Source of the DNA: Pseudomonadota bacterium
GTDB taxonomy: Bacteria; Pseudomonadota; Gammaproteobacteria; Burkholderiales; Thiobacillaceae
Assembly: GCA_021821425.1 (NCBI GenBank)
Contig: JAKACL010000185.1
Span: 1-6,000, forward strand
Length of the DNA stretch: 6,000 nt
Direction of reading: 5' to 3'
Positions within the stretch are counted from its first letter, which is position 1. Every line of letters begins with the position of its first letter. Below, one piece after another: positions 1-6,000 of the stretch. The translations under genes and the position numbers were made by a program. Below the pieces are notes generated by a model. That model did no database searches. It was not told the DNA's origin and saw only the letters and a program-made list of their open reading frames with translations.

Positions 1-914
1 CCGGTCTCAAGCAGGGACAGCTTGTGCATTTCCTCGTCGATGCGCTTCTGCGCCGGCGCCGGCAGCGTCAGCCTGGCGATGCGTTCCCGGAACGTGTCGA
101 GTTCGGCAGTCTTGTCGTCCTTGGCGATGCCCAGCTCTTTCTGGATCGCCTTCAACTGCTGACGCAGGAAGAACTCGCGCTGCTGCTCGCTCATCTTCTC
201 GTCGACCTTGCCGCGGATGTCCGATTGCAGGCGGGCGACGTCGAGTTCCTTCTTCAGCAGCACCAGCACCTTCTCCATCCGCTTTTTCAGGCCGAAGGCT
301 TCCAGCACGTCCTGCAATTCCTGCTTGGAAGCGGTGGTGAGACTGGCGGCAAAGTCGGTCAGCCGCGAAGGCTCATTCGGCCCGAAGCGGTTGAGAAAGA
401 ACTTGAGTTCCTCCGAATACAGCGGATTAAGCGGCAGCAACTCCTTGATGGTGTTGATGATGGCGATCGAATAGGCACGGATTTCCTCGGAATCCGGCTT
501 GCCGGTCTCGTTGGGGTACTCGACGCGCACCTTGTAGGGCGCGGTTTCCGACAGCCACTCGACAATGCGGAAGCGGCGCGTGCCTTCTGCAATGAACTGC
601 ATCTTGCCGTCGGTGCGGACCGGACGATGGATGCGCACCACGGTGCCAATATTGCGGAAATCGGCACGCTTGATGTCGTCGGTGTTGTCGGGCTTGACCA
701 CGACCAGGCCCACCATGTGGTGGGGGGTGTCGCCGATGGCTTCCACAGTCGACAGCCACGGCGCCTCGTTCATCAGCAGCGGCAGGGTTTGCGCCGGGAA
801 GAACGGTTTTTCGGTAAGCGGCAGCAGGTGGAGCTCGGCCGGCAGCGACGGCGAGGTGGGCATCTGGCGGTCGTCCGGGACGAATTCGCCTTCGAGTGCG
901 GGATCATTGGGCAT
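1..914 (-). CDS. lon: Lon-family ATP-dependent protease, N-terminal part (3' end outside window)
   Basis: This is the first 304 residues of a cytoplasmic AAA+ serine protease that unfolds and degrades damaged or regulatory proteins. The frame stays open to the window edge, so the ATPase and the Ser-Lys protease domains are not seen. Residues about 28-225 form the LON substrate-binding domain, including LPLTEKPFFPAQ (31-42), DTPHHMVGL (62-70) and FIAEGTRRFRI (107-117). The helical linker follows with the Lon hallmark EQQREFFLRQQLKAIQKELG (243-262). The KPFFPAQ and TPHH sequences differ from the classical E. coli-type start (PLRDVVVYPH) and, from memory, resemble the second Lon branch typified by P. 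aeruginosa AsrA. The ATG at 914 is chosen because an in-frame TAA (927-929) lies just upstream; its Shine-Dalgarno is weak. The gene is 59 nt downstream of motD on the same strand and has its own heat-shock-like promoter. The family call is very secure, the sub-branch less so. Confidence 0.95.
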   Translation of the reverse strand, partial: MPNDPALEGEFVPDDRQMPTSPSLPAELHLLPLTEKPFFPAQTLPLLMNEAPWLSTVEAIGDTPHHMVGLVVVKPDNTDDIKRADFRNIGTVVRIHRPVRTDGKMQFIAEGTRRFRIVEWLSETAPYKVRVEYPNETGKPDSEEIRAYSIAIINTIKELLPLNPLYSEELKFFLNRFGPNEPSRLTDFAASLTTASKQELQDVLEAFGLKKRMEKVLVLLKKELDVARLQSDIRGKVDEKMSEQQREFFLRQQLKAIQKELGIAKDDKTAELDTFRERIARLTLPAPAQKRIDEEMHKLSLLET

Positions 915-950
915 GGTCTGATCATCTTAGTCCGAAACACCAGTGACGGA

Positions 951-978
951 AGATCGGGCCGATCTGCCCGTTTTCAAG
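951..978 (-). promoter_or_regulatory. Putative sigma-32 (heat-shock) promoter of lon
   Basis: On the minus strand the -35 element CTTGAAA (978-972) matches the sigma-32 consensus exactly. After a 13-nt spacer comes CCCGATCT (958-951), which agrees with the -10 consensus CCCCATNT at every specified position but one. Transcription would start near 944, leaving a leader of about 30 nt before the lon ATG at 914. The -35 element overlaps the motD stop codon (TGA, 976-974). Lon genes are classical heat-shock regulon members, so position and sequence agree. This is a prediction by eye, with no experimental support. Confidence 0.62.
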
Positions 979-1759
979 GTGCGGCGGAATCGGATGCAGC
1001 CGGACGCACCGGAATTTCCTCGACCACATCCGGCAGGCCGGACAGGATCATCAGCTCGACCCGGCGGTTGCGTGCGCGGCCTTCGGGCGTGTCGTTCGAC
1101 GCAATCGGCTGGCTGGCTTCGCGGCCGATGGCGTAGAGCCGGTCGGGCGAAATGCCGTTGTCGGCCAGCAGGCGAACCACGCTGGTGGCGCGCACCGCCG
1201 ACAGCTCCCAGTTCGATGCGAACAGCGGGCTGCTGATCGGAACGGGGTCGGTATGACCGGTGATTTCGAGCTTGAAGGGTTCGTTTTTCAGCGTGTCCGC
1301 CACCGCACGCAGCACCTCCAGCGATTGCGGCTCGAGTTCGGCGCGGCCGGGCTCGAACAATACATTGGCGTTGATTTCGATACTGACGCCGCGCCGGCTC
1401 TGCGTCATCCTCACCTTGCCCTCTTTTACCAGCGGGCCCATCACGTCGAGCAGGTTGCTGGCCACCGCCGCCATGTGTTCCTCTTCCTCGAGGGCTTGCT
1501 GCTGCTTGAGGCTGCGCTGGCGGACTTCGGGCGGCAGCGGCGTCGGCGTCAACTGAGGCACCGGCATCTCGGTCGGCACGACCTTGCCGAACGCACCGCC
1601 GAGCGCGCCGGCCAGCACACGGTACTTGGTCTCGCTGACCGCGGAGACGGCGTACATCACGACGAAAAACGCGAACAGCAGCGTGATGAAGTCGGCGTAG
1701 GAAATCAGCCAGCGGTCGTGGTTGTCGTGGTCGGATGCAATGCGCCGTCTTCTCCGCAT
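974..1759 (-). CDS. motD: Flagellar stator protein MotD (MotB family)
   Basis: This 261-residue protein is the peptidoglycan-anchoring stator subunit that pairs with MotC to drive flagellar rotation by ion flow. A short basic cytoplasmic N-terminus (RRRRR at 2-6) leads into a single membrane helix of about 17-38. That helix holds WLISYADF, with Asp23 matching the ion-binding Asp32 of E. coli MotB. Residues about 60-110 are a Pro/Glu/Gln-rich periplasmic linker. An OmpA-like peptidoglycan-binding domain covers about 125-240, with GHTDPVP (168-174), NWELSAVRA (183-191) and GRARNRRVEL (227-236). The length and the EHNH-like start fit MotD better than MotB. The ATG at 1759 lies 1 nt after the motC stop and has no strong Shine-Dalgarno, so it is probably translated by coupling to motC. 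The helix lacks obvious sodium-type features, so proton use is inferred. Confidence 0.95.
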   Translation of the reverse strand: MRRRRRIASDHDNHDRWLISYADFITLLFAFFVVMYAVSAVSETKYRVLAGALGGAFGKVVPTEMPVPQLTPTPLPPEVRQRSLKQQQALEEEEHMAAVASNLLDVMGPLVKEGKVRMTQSRRGVSIEINANVLFEPGRAELEPQSLEVLRAVADTLKNEPFKLEITGHTDPVPISSPLFASNWELSAVRATSVVRLLADNGISPDRLYAIGREASQPIASNDTPEGRARNRRVELMILSGLPDVVEEIPVRPAASDSAAP

Positions 1760-1760
1760 A

Positions 1761-2498
1761 TCAAAGGTATCCGCGGAGACGGGCCTCGATGATGCGCGGA
1801 TTGTCGCCCTGGGCGATGCCGATCAGGCCGTCGCTGAGGATCTCGCGGTCGCTCACCTGGCGCGCAATGGTGAACTTGATCTTGTTGGCGATGGGCAGGA
1901 ACACCAGGTTGGCCAGCCCCACGCCGTAGATGGTGGCGACGAAGGCGACTGCGATGCCGGCGCCCAGCTTGCTGGGGTCGGCCAGGTTTTCCATGACATG
2001 AATCAGGCCGATCACCGCGCCCAGGATGCCGAGCGTCGGCGCATAGCCGCCGGCGGCTTCCCACACCCGTGCGGCCTGTCGCTGTTCGGTCTCGAAGCCG
2101 ACAATCTGCACGTCGAGCGTATCGCGCAGCTTGGCCGCGTCGGCACCGTCGATCAGCAGTTGCAGACCGCCCTTCTGGAACGGATCGCGCGTCAGGATGA
2201 GATAGCGCTCCAGCGCCAGCACGCCTTCCTGCCGCACGGTGTGCGACCACTGGACGATGCGGCGGATGAGCTGCTCCGATTCAGACTCGGGCGGATGGAA
2301 TGCCCATTTGGCCATGCGCACGCCCTTGATGAAGACCGCCAGCGGGTAATGCAGCATCACCGCGCCGAGCGTGCCGATCACGACAATGACGAAGGCGGCC
2401 GGCTGCAGGAAGGTGCCGACATGGCCGCCTTCCATCGCCTGGCCGCCGAGGATGGCGACAGTCGCCAGCGCGAGGCCGATCAGGCTTCCGCGATCCAT
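1761..2498 (-). CDS. motC: Flagellar stator protein MotC (MotA family)
   Basis: This 245-residue inner-membrane protein is the multi-copy stator subunit that pushes on rotor protein FliG. Four membrane helices are visible at about 4-20, 33-52, 152-171 and 181-203, with the large cytoplasmic loop between helices 2 and 3 typical of the family. Arg89 and Glu97 in VRQEGVLALER align with E. coli MotA Arg90 and Glu98, which contact FliG. Pro154 in GGYAPTLG and Pro202 in LVFLPIANK align with the essential Pro173 and Pro222. The shorter length relative to E. coli MotA (295 residues) and the adjacent motD support MotC. The ATG at 2498 lies inside the end of fliA (19-nt overlap) and has an AAGGAAGA Shine-Dalgarno 5 to 6 nt upstream. 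MotP/PomA-type paralogues are the main alternative name. Confidence 0.95.
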   Translation of the reverse strand: MDRGSLIGLALATVAILGGQAMEGGHVGTFLQPAAFVIVVIGTLGAVMLHYPLAVFIKGVRMAKWAFHPPESESEQLIRRIVQWSHTVRQEGVLALERYLILTRDPFQKGGLQLLIDGADAAKLRDTLDVQIVGFETEQRQAARVWEAAGGYAPTLGILGAVIGLIHVMENLADPSKLGAGIAVAFVATIYGVGLANLVFLPIANKIKFTIARQVSDREILSDGLIGIAQGDNPRIIEARLRGYL

Positions 2499-3211
2499 GC
2501 GTCTTCCTTGAGCCTGGCGCGGAGCCGCGCAATCGCCTGGCCATGCAACTGGCAGATGCGCGATTCGGTGACGCCGAACACTTCGCTGATCTCGCGCAGA
2601 TTGAGCTCCTGTTCGTAGTACAGCGACATCAGCAGTTGCTCGCGTTCGGGCAGGTTCTCGATGCCGGCGATGATGCAGGCGCGCAGGTTGGCATCGAGCA
2701 GCTGCGGCAACGGCATGCTGGATTCGGCGGCGGACTGCTTGTCGAGGAAGGAATCGTCCTCGTCCGTGTCGCCAAAATCTTCGAAGTACAGCAGCTGGTG
2801 CCCGCGTGCGTCGCCCAGCATCGACTGGTATTCGGCGAGCGGAATCTTCATGGCTTCGGCAATTTCGGTTTCGCTGGGCTGCCGCCCGAGCTTGTGCTGC
2901 AGCACGCTGATGGCCTGCTCGATCTTGCGCATCGACTGTCGCGCGCTGCGCGGCATCCAGTCGATCTGGCGCAGCTCGTCGATCATCGAACCGCGGATGC
3001 GCTGGATTGCGTAGGCCTCGAACTGCGCGCTCTGCGCCTCGTCGTAACGGCTGATCGCATCCAGGAGGCCGATCATGCCCGCCTGCACCAGGTCGTCTTC
3101 CTCGACGCTGGGCGGCAAACGACCCATCATGTGATGGGCCAGTCGTTTGACCATGGGCATGTACTGCGTCAGCAGGTCGCTTTTTTCGCTTTTACCGCTT
3201 GCGGTATACAC
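2480..3211 (-). CDS. fliA: RNA polymerase sigma factor for flagellar operons, sigma-28 (FliA)
   Basis: This 243-residue sigma-70 family factor directs RNA polymerase to late flagellar and motility promoters and is normally held by the anti-sigma factor FlgM. Region 2 spans about 17-87, with DDLVQAGMIGLLDAI (39-53) for core binding and FEAYAIQRIRGSMIDELR (64-81) for -10 recognition. The sigma-28 hallmark DWMPRS follows at 84-89. Region 3 covers about 95-140. Region 4 covers about 175-230, with the helix-turn-helix LREISEVFGVTESRICQLH (205-223). Length and motifs are normal for FliA. The start is GTG at 3211, chosen because AGGAG sits 9 nt upstream and the frame directly follows the flhG stop by 2 nt. 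Placement between flhG and the stator genes fits a co-transcribed polar-flagellum cluster. Confidence 0.97.
   Translation of the reverse strand: MYTASGKSEKSDLLTQYMPMVKRLAHHMMGRLPPSVEEDDLVQAGMIGLLDAISRYDEAQSAQFEAYAIQRIRGSMIDELRQIDWMPRSARQSMRKIEQAISVLQHKLGRQPSETEIAEAMKIPLAEYQSMLGDARGHQLLYFEDFGDTDEDDSFLDKQSAAESSMPLPQLLDANLRACIIAGIENLPEREQLLMSLYYEQELNLREISEVFGVTESRICQLHGQAIARLRARLKEDAWIAEA
2502..2509 (-). promoter_or_regulatory. Ribosome binding site of motC, inside fliA
   Basis: AAGGAAGA on the minus strand, within the codons near the end of fliA, is spaced correctly before the motC ATG at 2498. It supports that start and the 19-nt fliA/motC overlap. Confidence 0.75.
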
Positions 3212-3213
3212 CC

Positions 3214-4113
3214 TTACCCTCTCCTATAGGCTTCCACCAGGCATCCGCCCTGGATCACGCGCTGCATGAACGCCCCGACGCTTCCCAGGCTGGGGGGCTG
3301 TGGCCAGCAGAGCAACCCCTCCGCCAGTTTACGGAACTGCGAGGTGGATTGTGCCACCGGGAAGGCGTCCACCACCGAGGTGTGCAAATGACTGGCGCGG
3401 GACAGACGCTCGTCGAGCGGAATATACCCCAGGTAATCGACCGCGACCCCCAGATAGCGCTCGGCGGTCTGGGAGAAATTCTGCGCGACGGCCTGCGCCT
3501 GCGCCTGCGATTCCATGCGGTTGAGCAGCAGACGGAAGCGTCGCTTGCCGAAATTCTGCGACAGCCGCTTGACCAGCGTGTAGCCCTGGGTGATCGCGGT
3601 GCTGCCGGGCGGCAGCACGACCATGATCTCGGTCGCCGCCAGGCCGAGCGGCAGCGCGTCGGGGTCGGTAGCCTCTTCCATGTCGACCAGCACCACGTCG
3701 ACGCCGCATTGCAGCCGGTTGAAGCATTGCGCGAGCCATTCCTGGTCGCGCACCGACAGGCGGCCGAGCCGGGTGAAGCCGCCGCCCAGCGGCAGCACCT
3801 GCACGTTGTCGGGTCCGGTCAGCAGCAAGGCATCCAGCGTGCACTGGCCGGCGAGCACGTCCGCTACGTCGTAGCGCGGCGTCAGGCCCAGCGCCGCGCA
3901 GGCGCCGCGACCATGCCGGTCCTGGTCGACGATGAGCACGTCGCGCCCGGAGCGCGCCAGCGCGACGGCCAGGTTGGCGGTGGCGGACGTCTTGCCCGCC
4001 CCCTGCTGGCCCGACATCACGGTAATGACCTGAAACCCGGTCTGCCCCAGCAAGCGGCGCAGTCCGGCGGCCTGATCGCTGACGAATTTATCCAAGGGCC
4101 ACCGCGCTTTCAC
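3214..4113 (-). CDS. flhG: Flagellar number regulator FlhG/FleN, MinD-like ATPase
   Basis: This protein of up to 299 residues is a ParA/MinD-family ATPase that limits flagellar number and stimulates the FlhF GTPase. The N-terminal activator motif DQAAGLRRL (13-21) is present. The P-loop region SGQQGAGKT (34-42) keeps Lys41 but has Gln36 where the family signature lysine normally lies. DQD at 63-65 fits the switch I aspartates, and VVLVDMEE (140-147) is the Walker B strand with Asp144. STAITQGYTLVKRL (171-184) and LLLNRM (195-200) match the usual FleN C-terminal core. A short helix near 278-288 could be the membrane-targeting segment. The GTG at 4113 overlaps flhF by 26 nt and has no clear Shine-Dalgarno. 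TTG at 4095 (Leu7, giving DKFVSDQAAG) overlaps by only 8 nt, has GGTGG upstream and is a credible alternative start. The identity is firm; ATPase activity is less certain. Confidence 0.93.
   Translation of the reverse strand: MKARWPLDKFVSDQAAGLRRLLGQTGFQVITVMSGQQGAGKTSATANLAVALARSGRDVLIVDQDRHGRGACAALGLTPRYDVADVLAGQCTLDALLLTGPDNVQVLPLGGGFTRLGRLSVRDQEWLAQCFNRLQCGVDVVLVDMEEATDPDALPLGLAATEIMVVLPPGSTAITQGYTLVKRLSQNFGKRRFRLLLNRMESQAQAQAVAQNFSQTAERYLGVAVDYLGYIPLDERLSRASHLHTSVVDAFPVAQSTSQFRKLAEGLLCWPQPPSLGSVGAFMQRVIQGGCLVEAYRRG
3217..3225 (-). promoter_or_regulatory. Ribosome binding site of fliA, inside the end of flhG
   Basis: AGGAGAGGG on the minus strand (AGGAG at 3225-3221) is encoded by the last flhG codons, with AGGAG 9 nt before GTG 3211. 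It decides the GTG start of fliA, since no ATG is available nearby in frame until codon 18. Confidence 0.8.
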
Positions 4114-5365
4114 GATGCGGGGTGTGCATGCCGGAAAGCGCGAATGCCAGTTCGCTGTCGTCCAGCTTCCACGGCGAGGACAGCGTGCGGGTCTTGAAGG
4201 CGCGGTGAACCAGGTACTGGCGGTTGGCCAGGTGCAGGTCTTCGGGCACGCGCTGGCCGGTGGCCAGGTAGTGCACGTTGAGTTCGTGGCGGATCGCGCA
4301 GTCGAGTGCCGGGCCCAGGCTCGCGGCCTCGTCGACCTTGGTCAGGATGCAGCCGTCCAGGCCGCGCGTCTGGTAGGCCTGCACCACTTCGTTCAGCGTG
4401 TCGCCGTGGCTGGTGGCATTGAGCATCAGCAGCCGCTTGATCGGCTGGCCGGCCTGGCACAGCATTTCGACCTGTTCGGCAACGGCCTGGTCGCGCTGGC
4501 TCATGCCGATGGTGTCGATCAGCACGGTGTGCTTGTTGCGCAGTTCGGCCAGCGCCAGCCGCAGATCGGCGGCGTCGCGCACCGCGTGCACGGTCACGCC
4601 GAGAATCTTGCCGTAGATGCGCAGCTGTTCGTGGCCGCCGATCCGGTAGCTGTCGGTGGTCAGGAGCGCCAGCTTGTCGGCGCCGTGACGCACCACGAAG
4701 CGTGCAGCCAGCTTGGCGGTGGTGGTGGTCTTGCCGGCCCCGGTCGGGCCCATCAGGGCGAACACGCCGCCGGCGTCGAGCATGCCGGTTTCGTTCTGCA
4801 TCACCTGCAGGCGCTTCATCAGCGTGTTGCGCATCCAGACCTGCGCCTGGTCGGCGTCGCCCTTGGGCAGCGCTTCCAGCATCTCCCGCGCCAGCGTTGC
4901 ACTGAACCCGGCGGTCAGCATTTCGCGCATCAGCGAGGCGCCTGCCGGGTCGCGTCCCGGCAGGTCGCGCCAGGCCAGGTCGGCGAGCTGGCTTTCCAGC
5001 CGCGTCTGCATCGCCTTGATTTCGCCCCGGATTTCACCCACCACGCTTTTCGCCAGCTGTGCGCTGTCCTCGCTCGGCACCGCGACGCGTTCGATCAGGC
5101 GGCGCTTGATCGTGACATCGGGCGCCGGTTCGGGCGTCCGGCCCAGCCCCGCGTGGTGGAAAACCGGCGCCGCGGCGGGTGCCGGGACGGGTTTTTCCAT
5201 CGCGGGCGGGGCCATGCTGGCGATGTCGTCGGCAGCCAGCGCCAACACCTCGACCCCGCCATCCACTGCGCGATTGGAGAGGATGACCGCATCGGGTCCA
5301 AGCACCTCGCGCAACTGACGCATGGCCTCCCGGGATGTTTTGGCGACGATTCGTTTCACGTTCAT
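4088..5365 (-). CDS. flhF: Flagellar biosynthesis GTPase FlhF (SRP family)
   Basis: This 425-residue SRP-type GTPase marks the cell pole for flagellar assembly. The N-terminal B region starts MNVKRIVAKTSREAMRQL and is followed by a Pro/Ala-rich linker at about 52-85. The helical N domain covers roughly 100-195. The G domain contains G1 GPTGAGKTT (206-214), G2 TTDSYRIGGHEQLRIY (236-251), G3 DTIGMSQRD (284-292), G4 TKVDEA (342-347) and the closing ATGQRVPEDL (368-377), all intact. The length is usual for the family. The ATG at 5365 overlaps the flhA stop as ATGA and is preceded by a strong AGGAGGA. The next gene, flhG, encodes the FlhF regulator, as in other polar-flagellum operons. Confidence 0.97.
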   Translation of the reverse strand: MNVKRIVAKTSREAMRQLREVLGPDAVILSNRAVDGGVEVLALAADDIASMAPPAMEKPVPAPAAAPVFHHAGLGRTPEPAPDVTIKRRLIERVAVPSEDSAQLAKSVVGEIRGEIKAMQTRLESQLADLAWRDLPGRDPAGASLMREMLTAGFSATLAREMLEALPKGDADQAQVWMRNTLMKRLQVMQNETGMLDAGGVFALMGPTGAGKTTTTAKLAARFVVRHGADKLALLTTDSYRIGGHEQLRIYGKILGVTVHAVRDAADLRLALAELRNKHTVLIDTIGMSQRDQAVAEQVEMLCQAGQPIKRLLMLNATSHGDTLNEVVQAYQTRGLDGCILTKVDEAASLGPALDCAIRHELNVHYLATGQRVPEDLHLANRQYLVHRAFKTRTLSSPWKLDDSELAFALSGMHTPHRESAVALG

Positions 5366-6000
5366 GCTGCTCCTCCTACAAGGGAAGTCACTTTGATCTG
5401 TTTGCCTTCGGGTACTTCAGCGTGCGAAAGCACTTTGAGTTGCGGCACGGTTCGCCGCAGGAAACGTGCAAGCAGCGGGCGCAGCACGGCCGGCGTCAGC
5501 AGCACCGCGGGATGACCCAGAGCCTCCTGACGCTGGGTGGACGTCTGGGTCCGCTCCAGCAGGGTGTCGGCCAGCCCCGGCTCCATGCCGGCGGCATCGT
5601 GGCCGGTTTGCAGGGTCTGCATCAGCAGGCGCTCCAGACCCTGGTCGAGTGCGATCACCGGCAGTTCATTGGTCGATCCGTAGATCTGCTGCACGATGGA
5701 GCGTCCCAGCGCCACCCGCACCAGCGCGGTGAGTTCGTGCGGATCCTGCACCCGCGCGGCATGCTCCAGCAGGGTGTCGATGATGGTCCGCATGTCGCGG
5801 ATCGCCACGCCCTCGATCAGCAGGTTCTGCAGCACTTTCTGCACCGCGGACAGCGTCAGCATTTTCGGCACCAGGTCCTCCACCAGCTTGGGCGCGCTCT
5901 TGCCGAGGTGGTCGAGCAGCGCCTGCGCTTCCTGGCGGCCGAGCAGTTCGGCGGCATGCAGAGTGACCAGATGGTTCAGGTGGGTGGCGATCACGGTGCC
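5362..6000 (-). CDS. flhA: Flagellar export-gate protein FlhA, C-terminal part (5' end outside window)
   Basis: Only the last 212 residues are present; the reading frame runs through the window edge, and the full family length is about 690-700. FlhA is the inner-membrane export-gate subunit of the flagellar type III secretion system. Its C-terminal cytoplasmic domain, seen here, forms a nonameric ring that docks substrates and chaperones. Family-typical stretches are VIATHLNHLVTLHAAELLGR (3-22 of the visible part), PKMLTLSAVQKVLQNLLIEG (45-64), IRDMRTIIDTLLEHA (67-81) and the conserved end region HPAVLLTPAVLRPLLARFL (163-181). The membrane domain is not in the window. The stop TGA overlaps the flhF start. 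The Shine-Dalgarno for flhF is formed by the last FlhA codons. No disruption is seen. Confidence 0.96.
   Translation of the reverse strand, partial: GTVIATHLNHLVTLHAAELLGRQEAQALLDHLGKSAPKLVEDLVPKMLTLSAVQKVLQNLLIEGVAIRDMRTIIDTLLEHAARVQDPHELTALVRVALGRSIVQQIYGSTNELPVIALDQGLERLLMQTLQTGHDAAGMEPGLADTLLERTQTSTQRQEALGHPAVLLTPAVLRPLLARFLRRTVPQLKVLSHAEVPEGKQIKVTSLVGGAA
5371..5377 (-). promoter_or_regulatory. Ribosome binding site of flhF, inside flhA
   Basis: AGGAGGA on the minus strand lies 5 nt before the flhF ATG (5365) and is encoded by the last sense codons of flhA. It supports the chosen start and coupled translation across the ATGA overlap. Confidence 0.85.

Noticed and set aside
915..945. A TAAGAT hexamer near the lon ATG as a sigma-70 -10 box.
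   Set aside because: No acceptable -35 hexamer lies 16-18 nt upstream, and the resulting start would nearly coincide with the ATG; the sigma-32 match is far better.
951..965. Inverted repeat AGATCGGGCCGATCT in the motD-lon gap, considered as a terminator or operator.
   Set aside because: Only a 5-bp stem is possible with a realistic loop and no T-run follows on the minus strand; half of it is explained by the sigma-32 -10 element.
24..1136. A 370-codon plus-strand open frame opposite lon and the end of motD.
   Set aside because: The minus strand encodes unmistakable Lon and OmpA-domain sequence here; the plus frame is Arg/Gln/Leu-rich without motifs.
3178..3206. ACCGCAAGCGGT repeat and A-rich runs (A4 and A6) in the first codons of fliA, considered as a terminator or frameshift site.
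   Set aside because: The hairpin is short and followed by A rather than T on the minus strand, and the A6-G run is not in the reading phase needed for a -1 slippery heptamer; the fliA frame is intact.
1722..4197. Two more long plus-strand frames (298 and 332 codons) opposite motC, fliA and flhG.
   Set aside because: Both are antisense to well-supported genes and read as compositional shadows.
4115..5515. A 466-codon plus-strand open frame opposite flhF.
   Set aside because: It lies antisense to a gene with intact GTPase motifs, has low-complexity His/Gln/Ala/Gly/Val composition typical of GC-rich shadow frames, and shows no recognisable domain.

Overview
The window is one continuous minus-strand block of GC-rich proteobacterial DNA. 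It carries the distal half of a flagellar operon followed by a Lon-type protease gene. Reading along the minus strand (high to low coordinates) the order is flhA (3' part only), flhF, flhG/fleN, fliA, motC, motD, then lon (5' part only). The polar-flagellum set flhF-flhG-fliA together with a MotC/MotD stator pair suggests a polarly flagellated beta- or gammaproteobacterium. I favour a betaproteobacterium, because the chemotaxis genes that separate fliA from motCD in Pseudomonas are absent here. That placement is inference from gene order and base composition, not from a search.

The flagellar part (6000 down to 974) is very tightly packed. flhA and flhF overlap by ATGA, flhF and flhG overlap by 8 to 26 nt depending on the flhG start, flhG and fliA are 2 nt apart, fliA and motC overlap by 19 nt, and motC and motD are 1 nt apart. 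Several Shine-Dalgarno sequences lie inside the last codons of the preceding gene, so translational coupling is likely. Functionally, FlhA is the export-gate protein. FlhF (SRP-type GTPase) and FlhG (MinD-like ATPase) set the position and number of polar flagella. FliA (sigma-28) drives late flagellar genes. MotC/MotD form a proton-type stator. Catalytic or signature residues are intact in FlhF, FliA, MotC and MotD. FlhG is unusual in lacking the signature lysine of the deviant Walker A motif.

The only intergenic gap is 59 nt (915-973), between motD and lon. A good match to a heat-shock (sigma-32) promoter spans the motD stop codon and this gap, as expected for a Lon-family gene. The gap has no convincing terminator, so some read-through from the flagellar operon into lon is possible. 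The encoded Lon has the divergent N-terminal domain of the second proteobacterial Lon branch rather than that of classical E. coli Lon.

I found no RNA genes, mobile elements, CRISPR arrays or unexplained gene-free stretches. Long plus-strand open frames are antisense shadows of GC-rich genes. The window is mostly ordinary flagellar DNA, with two points worth a second look: the atypical FlhG nucleotide-binding loop and the heat-shock promoter/Lon arrangement.
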